A stretch of DNA of 6,671 nt. Origin: a bacterium (GTDB taxonomy: Bacteria > Patescibacteriota > Minisyncoccia > Moranbacterales > DUUL01). The translations under genes were made by a program, and so were the position numbers. Positions 1-5,069 of the stretch are shown in pieces (within the stretch, counting starts at the first letter, position 1; each line of letters starts with the position of its first letter). Below the pieces are notes generated by a model. That model saw only the letters and a list, made by a program, of their open reading frames with translations. It did not search any database and was not told the DNA's origin. The stretch covers positions 1 to 6,671 of the forward strand of contig DAOUPS010000046.1 of assembly GCA_030626045.1 (NCBI GenBank). Reading direction: 5' to 3'.

Positions 1-131
1 ATTATGATATTGACGGGCAAAGACAATAGATCTTCTTCTCTTATTACTTGGACGCATCCGTCTGCGGCACATTGTGAAAACGACAAAGGAGCTCTGCCTG
101 AAGCGGCGTTTGTGACTTCAATTACGTCCAT
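1..131 (-). CDS. N-terminal fragment of an unidentified protein
   Basis: An ATG at 131-129 opens a frame that stays open to the window edge, giving 43 codons. The start lies inside the 3' end of the yqeY-like gene, overlapping it by 14 nt, which suggests translational coupling as the last visible gene of that operon. The fragment begins MDVIEVTN and ends LLSLPVNII, with two cysteines about 5 residues apart (C21, C26). Codon use looks ordinary. I do not recognise the family. The first residues faintly resemble the first strand of YbeY (IEVxN), but the following residues do not fit, so I give no name. There is no SD upstream of the ATG. A second minus-strand frame is also open across this stretch, so the frame choice rests on the ATG and the overlap. 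Confidence 0.45.
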   Translation of the reverse strand, partial: MDVIEVTNAASGRAPLSFSQCAADGCVQVIREEDLLSLPVNII

Positions 132-594
132 TATCTTGTTGTTTTTGTAACAGTTGCCGGACAATCTCCCTGACTTTTGAGCCATCAGCCTTTCCTTTGA
201 GCAATGCCATTGCAGTACCCATCACTTTCCCTAAGTTTCTTTCGCCATTCGCGCCGATTTGTTTGATGATCGAGACAAGCTGGGCTTTAATCTCTTTATC
301 ACTCATTTGCTTGGGAAGATAGTTCATCAAAACATTGACCTCTTTTTTTTCCTTTTCAGCTAATTCATCTCTGCCGCCATCCTTGTACTGCTGCTGAGCA
401 TCTTGGCGTTGTTTGATCGCACGCCGAAGCACCTCAATAACTTCTTCGTCACTGAGGCCTTTTTCACGCTGCCCCAGTTCGATTTCCTTATTCTTGATAT
501 CCGATCGTACCATTGACAATGTTTCTTTTTTGTCCGTTTCCCTATTTTTGAAAGCGTTTTTGAAGTCTTTATCAATTACTTTCTTGAGATTCAT
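118..594 (-). CDS. yqeY: GatB/YqeY domain-containing protein
   Basis: This is a stand-alone YqeY protein of 158 aa, close to the usual family length of about 150. The family shares its helical domain with the C-terminus of the GatB amidotransferase subunit and with some GlnRS enzymes, where it contacts tRNA. The role of free-standing YqeY is not established. Family marks are the N-terminal helix with KETLSMVRSDIKNKEIE (about residues 23-39), the NYLPKQMSDKEI segment (about 91-102) and GKVMGTAMALLKGKADGSKV (about 122-141). The ATG at 594-592 is the first in the frame and matches family N-termini. No SD precedes it. It lies 16 nt after the rpsU stop, an arrangement (rpsU-yqeY) also common in Firmicutes, and ends with TGA overlapping the next start. 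Confidence 0.93.
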   Translation of the reverse strand: MNLKKVIDKDFKNAFKNRETDKKETLSMVRSDIKNKEIELGQREKGLSDEEVIEVLRRAIKQRQDAQQQYKDGGRDELAEKEKKEVNVLMNYLPKQMSDKEIKAQLVSIIKQIGANGERNLGKVMGTAMALLKGKADGSKVREIVRQLLQKQQDNGRN

Positions 595-610
595 ATTTAA
601 ACATTATTCG

Positions 611-871
611 TTATTGTTTGGTACTAATTTTCTTTTTAATATCTTTCAACTTTTCTTCATCAAAAATTCCCATTTTTTTCATTTTTTCAACTTCATTTCT
701 AACTTTTTCTTTGTACATAGCTTCTTCTCTAAGCTGTCGCCTTGTTTTCTTCTTTAATCGAAAACGAAGCTTTCGCGCGCGCGGCAAGACACCGCTTTGT
801 TGAAGCTGTCTTGAAAATCGGCGAATAAGGCCTTCGGATGTTTCCCTATCTTTCTTTTGGACTTCTACCAT
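611..871 (-). CDS. rpsU: 30S ribosomal protein bS21
   Basis: bS21 sits on the small-subunit platform near the 3' end of 16S rRNA and helps initiation. This protein is 86 aa; Escherichia coli bS21 is 71 aa. The family core is clear: ETSEGLIRRFSRQLQQSGVL (about residues 10-29), then RARKLRFRLKKKTRRQLREEA (about 31-51), very basic as expected. The C-terminal extra of about 20 residues (MKKMGIFDEEKLKDIKKK region) is charged and probably helical. The ATG at 871-869 is fixed by an SD 6 nt upstream. It is the only gene in the window with a strong SD. It lies between the HIT gene (97-bp gap holding a hairpin) and the yqeY-like gene (16-nt gap). Confidence 0.96.
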   Translation of the reverse strand: MVEVQKKDRETSEGLIRRFSRQLQQSGVLPRARKLRFRLKKKTRRQLREEAMYKEKVRNEVEKMKKMGIFDEEKLKDIKKKISTKQ

Positions 872-876
872 GGTAA

Positions 877-887
877 ACCTCCTTTCT
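877..887 (-). promoter_or_regulatory. Strong Shine-Dalgarno of rpsU
   Basis: Read on the minus strand this is AGAAAGGAGGT, with AGGAGG ending 6 nt before the ATG at 871. All 11 bases are complementary to the usual bacterial 16S rRNA 3' tail (ACCUCCUUUCU). None of the other starts in the window has even a 4-base SD core at a sensible distance, so this site stands out and may be regulatory for bS21. The match to this organism's own 16S tail is assumed, because no rRNA gene is in the window. Confidence 0.92.
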
Positions 888-935
888 TTCGCAAATAGTT
901 TGTAAAAATTGATATCATACTTTCAAGCTTTTGTG

Positions 936-958
936 GGAACTAGTTTGGAAACAGTTCC
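936..958 (-). other. Hairpin in the HIT-rpsU intergenic region
   Basis: On the minus strand GGAACT (958-953) pairs with AGTTCC (941-936), and GTTT can pair with AAAC inside it with one bulged T and a very small loop. It starts 4 nt after the HIT stop codon. No T-run follows, so it is not a standard intrinsic terminator. It could protect the upstream mRNA end, mark a processing site, or be a repeat end. Between it and the rpsU SD there is a weak possible -10 box, TATGAT at 919-914, with no convincing -35. The structure is seen in the sequence; its function is inferred. Confidence 0.5.
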
Positions 959-965
959 ATTATTA
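941..965 (-). repeat. Stop-codon-linked repeat, copy 1
   Basis: The stretch on the minus strand begins with the HIT stop codon TAA and continues as TAATGGAACTGTTTCCAAA and then CTA. It matches 2891-2914, which begins with the lepB stop codon, with one single-base gap and two substitutions. The shared 18-nt core on the plus strand is TAGTTTGGRAACAGTTCC. A more diverged inverted relative is at 2766-2786. This could be a small dispersed intergenic repeat. Two close copies and one poor one are too few to define a family. Confidence 0.6.
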
Positions 966-1328
966 CGAATATATCGGCTTTATATCTTCACTTAAAGGAG
1001 CACCGCCGATGAGATGAAGATGAATGTGCGGAACTTCTTGTCCTCCATATTTCCCGGTTCTAAATAAAAGTTTATATCCGTCTTTATCAATCCCTTTTTT
1101 CTTAGCCAGCTTCTTGGCTATCATGATCAACTTCCCGGCAATTTTTTCTCCCTCTTCATTCTCTGGCAGATCATTAATACTCGCGATGTGTTTTTTCGGA
1201 ATAATCAAAATATGTACAGGGGCAATAGGGTGCATATCTGGAAATGCGATAACAGTCTTATCTTCATATTCAATATTCTCCGAAGAAATTTCTTTGTTTG
1301 CAATTTTACAGAAAACGCATTTTTCCAT
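963..1328 (-). CDS. HIT family nucleotide hydrolase/transferase (Hint-like)
   Basis: This is a 121-aa histidine-triad protein of the Hint/PKCI branch, which hydrolyses purine nucleoside phosphoramidates and aminoacyl-adenylates in the cytoplasm. The catalytic triad motif HIHLHLI is at residues 101-107 with histidines 101, 103 and 105, preceded by GGQEVP. The N-terminus has CVFCKI (C4, C7), the HPIAPVHILIIPKKHI strand pair (33-48) and FPDMHP. Length and order match the family. The usual Asn-Gly before GGQEV is replaced by an RTGKYGG segment. The ATG at 1328-1326 lies 2 nt after the hisS stop with no SD, so translation is probably coupled to hisS. The pairing with hisS is suggestive, since Hint enzymes can act on aminoacyl-AMP made by such synthetases, but that link is inference. 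Confidence 0.93.
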   Translation of the reverse strand: MEKCVFCKIANKEISSENIEYEDKTVIAFPDMHPIAPVHILIIPKKHIASINDLPENEEGEKIAGKLIMIAKKLAKKKGIDKDGYKLLFRTGKYGGQEVPHIHLHLIGGAPLSEDIKPIYS

Positions 1329-1330
1329 AA

Positions 1331-2740
1331 TTATTTTTTACGCTTATTACGCCTACCGGACTTTCGCGCTACGGTCCTTTTTGCGCTCTTAGCATTTTTG
1401 TTGATCCGTTTTTTTACTTCTTTGGTTACTTGTTCGAATGTTACGACTTCTTGGCTTCCGCTTTCCATATCTTTTAGAATAACTGTTTCGTCAAGAGCTT
1501 CGCGTTGTCCAAGAATGAGGACAATACTAACTCCGAGTTGGTTAGCTTGCCGAAATTGTGATCCAAGATTACCTTTTCCAAAACTTTCAGCTACCATGAT
1601 CCCATTTCTTTCAAGCTCTTCAAATATTTTTAAGCTTTTCTTTTTCGCAAGATTGCCAAGCTGAGCGAGATAAACTTTCGGCGATGACGGATAATACGCT
1701 TTGGTATCCTGTTTCCGCATCTCCAATACCATTCTGTCAATGCCACAAGCAAAACCAACCGCAGGCGTGTCACTGCCGCCTAAAGTCTTCACCAAGTAAT
1801 CATAACGTCCGCCGCCGCCTAACGATGATTGGGCGCCATCTTCAAACTCTTGCGGCCAAAATTCAAACACTGTTTTTGTGTAGTAATCAAGTCCTCGAAC
1901 AAGGCACGGGTTGATGGCGTACGATACTTCAATTTCATCAAGACACTCGAGCAACATTGTAAAATGACCCTTGCATTCACTGCATAAATGATCAATTGTC
2001 TGAGGCGCCTGAAAAACAACATGTGTACATTTTTCTTCCTTACAATCAAGAATTCTTAGCGGATTTTTCTTAAGCCGTTTTTTACAATCCATGCATAGCG
2101 CTTTTTTCCTGTTATTAAAATAGCTTGTTAAGAGATTATTATAATTAGTACGGCACTCCCTGCATCCAATGCTATTTAACTGCAAGGAGATATTCTTAAG
2201 ACCAATCGACTTGAAAATCCTTAACGCAAGCTGGATAAGCTGGGCATCCAGAATCGCATCTCGTTCCCCAATTGCTTCGAATCCAAAATGAAAAAATTCC
2301 CTAAATCGGCCTTCCTGAGGCCTGTCGTACCGATACATAGGACCTATATAAAAAAGTTTGACCGGTTTGGAGTATGATTGCATGCCATGCTGAAGATAGG
2401 CGCGGACTACAGATGGAGTTCCTTCCGGCCTTAAGCAAACATTATCCCCGCCGCGTGTCTTGAACTTGAACATTTCTTTTTCAACAATATCAGTCGTTGA
2501 TCCGGTCCCCTTTTCAAATAGTTCTACAAATTCCACTATCGGCATATCAATCCGCTGGTAATTAAAATCATGAGCTACTTTTTCAACCACCCGCCTTATT
2601 TTTTGCCAATACGGCTGGTCTTGCGGTAAAATATCACGCATTCCCCTAACAGTCTGGAATCGCTTTGTGTGCTTTTTGTATTCCTGATTAGCCTTGTCTT
2701 TCCGGTCTTTCTTTTTCACGATCACTTTTTTTCTTGACAT
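1331..2740 (-). CDS. hisS: Histidine--tRNA ligase
   Basis: This is a class II synthetase that charges tRNA-His in the cytoplasm. It has motif 1 with RGMRDILP (32-39), motif 2 with YIGPMYRYDRPQEGRFREFF (131-150), the HisA motifs LVRGLDYYTKTVFEF (280-294) and GGGGRYDYLV (308-317), motif 3 with AVGFACGIDRM (327-337), and a C-terminal anticodon-binding domain (about 354-445). Eight cysteines form four pairs in the insertion (193/196, 216/219, 233/238, 253/256), as in many bacterial HisRS. The 469-aa length exceeds the usual 420-430 because of a 27-residue Lys-rich N-terminal extension and a roughly 20-residue Lys/Arg-rich C-terminal tail. The ATG at 2740 is the only reasonable ATG before motif 1. 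No SD precedes it, and no T-box leader is visible. Confidence 0.97.
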   Translation of the reverse strand: MSRKKVIVKKKDRKDKANQEYKKHTKRFQTVRGMRDILPQDQPYWQKIRRVVEKVAHDFNYQRIDMPIVEFVELFEKGTGSTTDIVEKEMFKFKTRGGDNVCLRPEGTPSVVRAYLQHGMQSYSKPVKLFYIGPMYRYDRPQEGRFREFFHFGFEAIGERDAILDAQLIQLALRIFKSIGLKNISLQLNSIGCRECRTNYNNLLTSYFNNRKKALCMDCKKRLKKNPLRILDCKEEKCTHVVFQAPQTIDHLCSECKGHFTMLLECLDEIEVSYAINPCLVRGLDYYTKTVFEFWPQEFEDGAQSSLGGGGRYDYLVKTLGGSDTPAVGFACGIDRMVLEMRKQDTKAYYPSSPKVYLAQLGNLAKKKSLKIFEELERNGIMVAESFGKGNLGSQFRQANQLGVSIVLILGQREALDETVILKDMESGSQEVVTFEQVTKEVKKRINKNAKSAKRTVARKSGRRNKRKK

Positions 2741-2746
2741 TAGATT

Positions 2747-2755
2747 AAAATACCA
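2747..2755 (-). promoter_or_regulatory. Possible extended -10 box of hisS
   Basis: The minus strand reads TGG then TATTTT, a TGn-extended -10 element, ending 6 bases before the A of the hisS ATG. If used, the transcript would start at or next to the ATG and be leaderless, which would fit the lack of an SD. No -35 match lies 17 bp upstream (AATCCT). The region is AT-rich, so chance is a real alternative. Confidence 0.25.
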
Positions 2756-2784
2756 TTTAAAAGCGTACTAGGATTGTTTCCAAG

Positions 2785-2808
2785 CTGATCCCGAGTACTC
2801 GGGATCAG
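2785..2808. repeat. Perfect 24-bp palindrome
   Basis: The half-site CTGATCCCGAGT is followed directly by its exact reverse complement, with no spacer. A further GTTTC/GAAAC pair (2776-2780 with 2809-2813) extends the stem across a 4-base bulge on the left. It sits 45 bp upstream of hisS. In RNA it would form a strong hairpin with a minimal loop. In DNA it could be a dimeric protein-binding site. No T-run follows on either strand. Confidence 0.9.
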
Positions 2809-2816
2809 GAAACTTT

Positions 2817-2836
2817 GGCAGCACTTATCTGCTGCC
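2817..2836. other. Hairpin GGCAGCA / TGCTGCC
   Basis: A perfect 7-bp stem with the 6-base loop CTTATC, immediately beside the palindrome and overlapping the left arm of the CTGCC/GGCAG repeat region. It is seen directly; its function is unknown. Confidence 0.7.
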
Positions 2837-2855
2837 TGTCTGCTACTTGTCTGCC

Positions 2856-2885
2856 GATGAGACAGGATAAGGCAGGATGAGGCAG
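2856..2885 (+). repeat. Three tandem 10-bp units
   Basis: Three head-to-tail decamers: GATGAGACAG, GATAAGGCAG and GATGAGGCAG, differing at one or two positions. Complementary CTGCC and TGTC segments lie at 2832-2855, so the units can fold back in several alternative ways. Slippage or expansion of a short repeat inside the intergenic element is the simplest reading. Confidence 0.75.
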
Positions 2886-2890
2886 TAAGT

Positions 2891-2914
2891 TAGTTTGGGA
2901 ACAGTTCCGTATTA
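2891..2914 (-). repeat. Stop-codon-linked repeat, copy 2
   Basis: The minus strand begins with the lepB stop codon TAA and continues as TACGGAACTGTTCCCAAAC and then TA. It matches copy 1 at 941-965, which begins with the HIT stop codon. The GGAAC/GTTCC dyad here is almost self-complementary but has too short a loop to fold as a simple hairpin. It also forms the right end of the structured element at 2766-2914. Confidence 0.6.
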
Positions 2915-3595
2915 GAAAAATTTGAATTCACCGACTGGCCAAGCTCTAAGAAGCACTTTTCCAACAATAAAATCACCAGAAAGCGTGCCCCATGTTCTGG
3001 AATCACTGCTATGCGAACGATTATCTCCTAAAACAGCATATTCATTGCTTCCCAGTTTAAACTCCTCATTCCCTTTTGTTTTGACATGATTCGGGAGATA
3101 TTCACTTTCATTTAAAATAAACCCTCCGGGATACTCTTCGTTGTGTATTGCCACCTTTCCATTATGGATAATCACATGCTCTCCCGGAAGACCGATGATT
3201 CTTTTGATAAAAAATTGGCGTGCATTCTGAGGATAACGAAATACGATGGGATCACCTCGCTTAAGATCTTTGAACGGATCAACGGAAAAAAATTCCTTAT
3301 TGCCTGCGGCAATTACTGTTTTTTTGTAACCCAGTTCGTTAATAATAAGATATTCTCCATCATGAAAATTCGGTTTCATTGATGAGCCTTGCACGAAAAA
3401 AGGCTGAAAAACAAACGTTCTAATCGGAATTATGATTAAAAACGCCAAAAAAAGAGTTTTTACTAACTCAATAAAAAATGATATCTTCTGTTCCCCTTTC
3501 TTCTTCCCAAAAGCTTGCAACTCTATCTGTTTTTCTCCTCCTGAATCAGTAGTATTGGATTGAGAAACGTCATTTGTTGGTCTTGGTATATCCAT
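2912..3595 (-). CDS. lepB: Signal peptidase I
   Basis: This membrane-bound serine protease (S26 family) removes signal peptides from exported proteins on the outer face of the cytoplasmic membrane. The 227-aa protein has a cytoplasmic tail of about 37 residues, one membrane helix (about 38-58, FFIELVKTLFLAFLIIIPIR region), and the family boxes: VQGSSMKPN (68-76) with nucleophile Ser72, FIKRIIGLPGE (129-139) with general base Lys131, and LGDNRSHSSDSRTWG (189-203). A single N-terminal membrane segment is the Gram-positive-type layout. The ATG at 3595-3593 is preceded by no SD. A strong promoter lies about 110 nt upstream. The gene stands between the adenylate kinase gene and the structured element before hisS. 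Confidence 0.97.
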   Translation of the reverse strand: MDIPRPTNDVSQSNTTDSGGEKQIELQAFGKKKGEQKISFFIELVKTLFLAFLIIIPIRTFVFQPFFVQGSSMKPNFHDGEYLIINELGYKKTVIAAGNKEFFSVDPFKDLKRGDPIVFRYPQNARQFFIKRIIGLPGEHVIIHNGKVAIHNEEYPGGFILNESEYLPNHVKTKGNEEFKLGSNEYAVLGDNRSHSSDSRTWGTLSGDFIVGKVLLRAWPVGEFKFF

Positions 3596-3712
3596 AATTA
3601 TGAATAGACTGCGCTATAAGAAAAACAAAATATATAATATTAATATAAGACAGGACAACAAAACATTCACATAAAATTCAATGTGTCCATAAAATAGCGT
3701 AGTATCCTATAG

Positions 3713-3741
3713 ATTATATACAATTTTTATTAAAAAGTCAA
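3713..3741 (-). promoter_or_regulatory. Sigma70-type promoter for lepB
   Basis: On the minus strand the -35 box TTGACT (3741-3736) is followed by a 17-bp spacer (3735-3719) and a perfect -10 box TATAAT (3718-3713). Transcription should start near 3706, giving an AT-rich leader of about 110 nt. That leader holds a small possible hairpin, CACAT/ATGTG (3668-3685), and a distant CGCTAT/ATAGCG pair (near 3613 and 3694). The -35 lies about 30 bp after the kinase stop codon, so lepB can be transcribed independently. No GC stem with a T-run separates the two genes. Confidence 0.85.
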
Positions 3742-3772
3742 ACTTGCTTTGATTCTTTAATTTACAGTTTTT

Positions 3773-4852
3773 TTATAGCCCGAGAGCCTTAACCAGTTGC
3801 TTTATCAAAGATACCGCAACAGGAGGAGCCTGTAAACTGTACACTTCGACTCCTTCGTCGTCTTTTACGATCCACGGTTTTTCTTTCGTCATAACTTCAT
3901 TCGTATTTTCATCGTGCTCGTAATAGTATTCCGGTGTTATCTCATAATCATCGACGTGTGTCTTTGCCATATTAACCGGAACAGCATTTCTGAGAAAAAT
4001 TCTAGGAATACCATGAAGCAAAAAAACTTTTTCAGCCAGCTTGTTGTCAAGTTCCAGCCGCTTACGAATTGGCTCAATTCCCAGATCATCTCCTTCCTTA
4101 CCGATCATTCGTTCGTTATTACAATCAGGATTATCACATTTGAGATAATATTGGCTTTTCTCTTTGTCGTATCCAACTTCTTTTGTCGTAAAAAGTTTTA
4201 GATTTCTTGGCGTGTGGCATTTGGGGCACACAACTCTGCTTTTCATTCTCGCATCAATTACCGATTCCGGAATATCAATAAGCACAAAAATATCATTGTC
4301 TTCACGATAATCTATGAGATCCCTAAAATAAAGTGAATATGAGACTTGATCAAGATCTCTGGGAAAACCATCTAAAAACAGCGTCTTTTTGTTAAGTTTA
4401 TCAATTTCCTTTTTTACCAGCGCGAGAATAAATTCAGTCGGAAGTAATTTTTCTTGCGACTTATCAAGAAAGGCATCGATCGCCTCGGTAACCGAAATAT
4501 ATCCCCTGTAATTCTTTTCCAGATATTCGATAAGTTCTTTCTTCCTTGATTCATCTTTTATATCAGAATGCACTGACCTAACCATATCGCCAACAGAAAC
4601 ATGTTCAATTCTATCTTTTCCAAGTAGTTCCATGAGAAGCTTGGTGTAAGTTCCTTTACCGGAATTTTTCTTTCCGAGCATATACGCGATAAAGGTATTT
4701 CCATCATCAAAATACCGTTTGAGTTTTTTTATATCTTCACCGGCTTTCGCCTCAAAATAGCGCTTTCTTCCTTCAAGATCGAACAGGTTGAACTTTTCAT
4801 CAACTCCTTTGATCTTGCTTTTGAACAGCGGAAATTCTTTTTCGTACTTCAT
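3773..4852 (-). CDS. Adenylate kinase-like nucleoside monophosphate kinase, extended
   Basis: A cytoplasmic NMP kinase that would transfer phosphate from ATP to AMP or a related nucleotide. The core has a P-loop GKKNSGKGT (60-68), the NMP-binding segment VSVGDMVRS (85-93), LDGFPRDLDQ (160-169), and a zinc-type LID with CPKC (C209, C212) and C239/C244 in CDNPDC, followed by RKRLELDNKL (263-272). At 359 aa it is far longer than usual adenylate kinases (about 190-220). About 50 residues precede the P-loop, and about 60 acidic and aromatic residues follow the core (about 300-359). The P-loop differs from the common GPPGSGKGT. The ATG at 4852 is the first in frame and follows a -10 box; there is no SD. 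The substrate could be AMP or another NMP, so I leave the symbol empty. Confidence 0.88.
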   Translation of the reverse strand: MKYEKEFPLFKSKIKGVDEKFNLFDLEGRKRYFEAKAGEDIKKLKRYFDDGNTFIAYMLGKKNSGKGTYTKLLMELLGKDRIEHVSVGDMVRSVHSDIKDESRKKELIEYLEKNYRGYISVTEAIDAFLDKSQEKLLPTEFILALVKKEIDKLNKKTLFLDGFPRDLDQVSYSLYFRDLIDYREDNDIFVLIDIPESVIDARMKSRVVCPKCHTPRNLKLFTTKEVGYDKEKSQYYLKCDNPDCNNERMIGKEGDDLGIEPIRKRLELDNKLAEKVFLLHGIPRIFLRNAVPVNMAKTHVDDYEITPEYYYEHDENTNEVMTKEKPWIVKDDEGVEVYSLQAPPVAVSLIKQLVKALGL

Positions 4853-4874
4853 ATTGTTTAAGTGCGATAAATTA

Positions 4875-4880
4875 ATTATA
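4875..4880 (-). promoter_or_regulatory. -10 box upstream of the adenylate kinase-like gene
   Basis: A perfect TATAAT on the minus strand lies 22 nt before the ATG, predicting a short leader of about 16 nt with no SD. The -35 region overlaps the T-tract end of the terminator at 4903-4925 and is poor (TAATTA at 17 bp). Its position just after that terminator supports it as the promoter of this gene, but AT-richness makes chance matches easy. Confidence 0.5.
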
Positions 4881-4902
4881 TTAATAGACAGCTCCTCTAA
4901 TT

Positions 4903-4925
4903 AAAAACTCCGCGAGGGAGCTTTT
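4903..4925 (-). terminator. Intrinsic terminator of the comEC-MBL unit
   Basis: The minus strand reads AAAAG, CTCC, a CTCGC loop, GGAG, TTTTT: a 4-bp GC-rich stem extended by A-T pairs, followed by five Ts. It lies about 145 nt after the MBL stop codon and before the kinase -10 box, so it separates the two units. On the plus strand the same stem is followed by CTTTTA, so it could act weakly in both directions. The core stem is short. Confidence 0.6.
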
Positions 4926-5069
4926 ATACTAACATTGTAGAAAAATTTTTGAATTAGCGCAAGCAAATATCCAGAGTAAAGTTTGAAATTCTGAACCAAC
5001 AATGACAAATTATTATTTACACAACCCCCTTACGCTACAGTTATGCGTTGGTGCGAGATTGATAATTGA

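Larger units (their letters stand above)
2766..2914. repeat. Structured intergenic element with imperfect terminal inverted repeats
   Basis: The 149-bp stretch between lepB and hisS is bounded by related ends facing each other: TACTAGGATTGTTTCCAAGC on the plus strand from 2766, and TAATACGGAACTGTTCCCAA on the minus strand from 2914. They agree at roughly 70 percent with a gap or two. Inside lie a perfect 24-bp palindrome, a GGCAGCA/TGCTGCC hairpin (2817-2836), a CTTGTCT/AGACAGG hairpin with one wobble (2846-2866) and 10-bp tandem units (2856-2885). There is no coding frame of note and no transposase. It resembles a MITE- or REP-like non-autonomous repeat, but only one full copy is visible. 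It lacks T-runs, so it is not a plain terminator. Confidence 0.5.

Noticed and set aside
118..131. TGA recoded as glycine (SR1/Gracilibacteria code)
   Set aside because: Reading through the yqeY TGA gives an Arg-rich sequence unlike the family C-terminus, and the protein already ends at its normal length.
413..757. Plus-strand open frame of 114 codons
   Set aside because: It runs antisense across rpsU and yqeY; its Phe/Ser/Leu-rich product is what Lys/Glu-rich minus-strand genes give in antisense.
941..965. LexA-type SOS box in GGAACTGTTTCC
   Set aside because: The spacing does not fit the Gram-positive box (GAAC-N4-GTTC), and the site lies after a stop codon rather than at a clear promoter.
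1024..1664. Overlapping plus-strand open frames
   Set aside because: They lie antisense to the HIT gene and the hisS 3' end, which are firmly identified on the minus strand; no family motif and no SD.
2785..2836. Intrinsic terminators for lepB
   Set aside because: The stems are strong but no T-run follows on the minus strand, so I list them as repeats and structures.
2741..2911. T-box or histidine-responsive leader before hisS
   Set aside because: No T-box sequence (AGGGTGGNACCGCG-like), no specifier stem, no antiterminator/terminator pair and no run of His codons.
5022..5050. Possible small RNA or hairpin (ACGC/GCGT) in the MBL 3' region
   Set aside because: The 4-bp stem with a long loop is too weak, and no promoter or T-run accompanies it.
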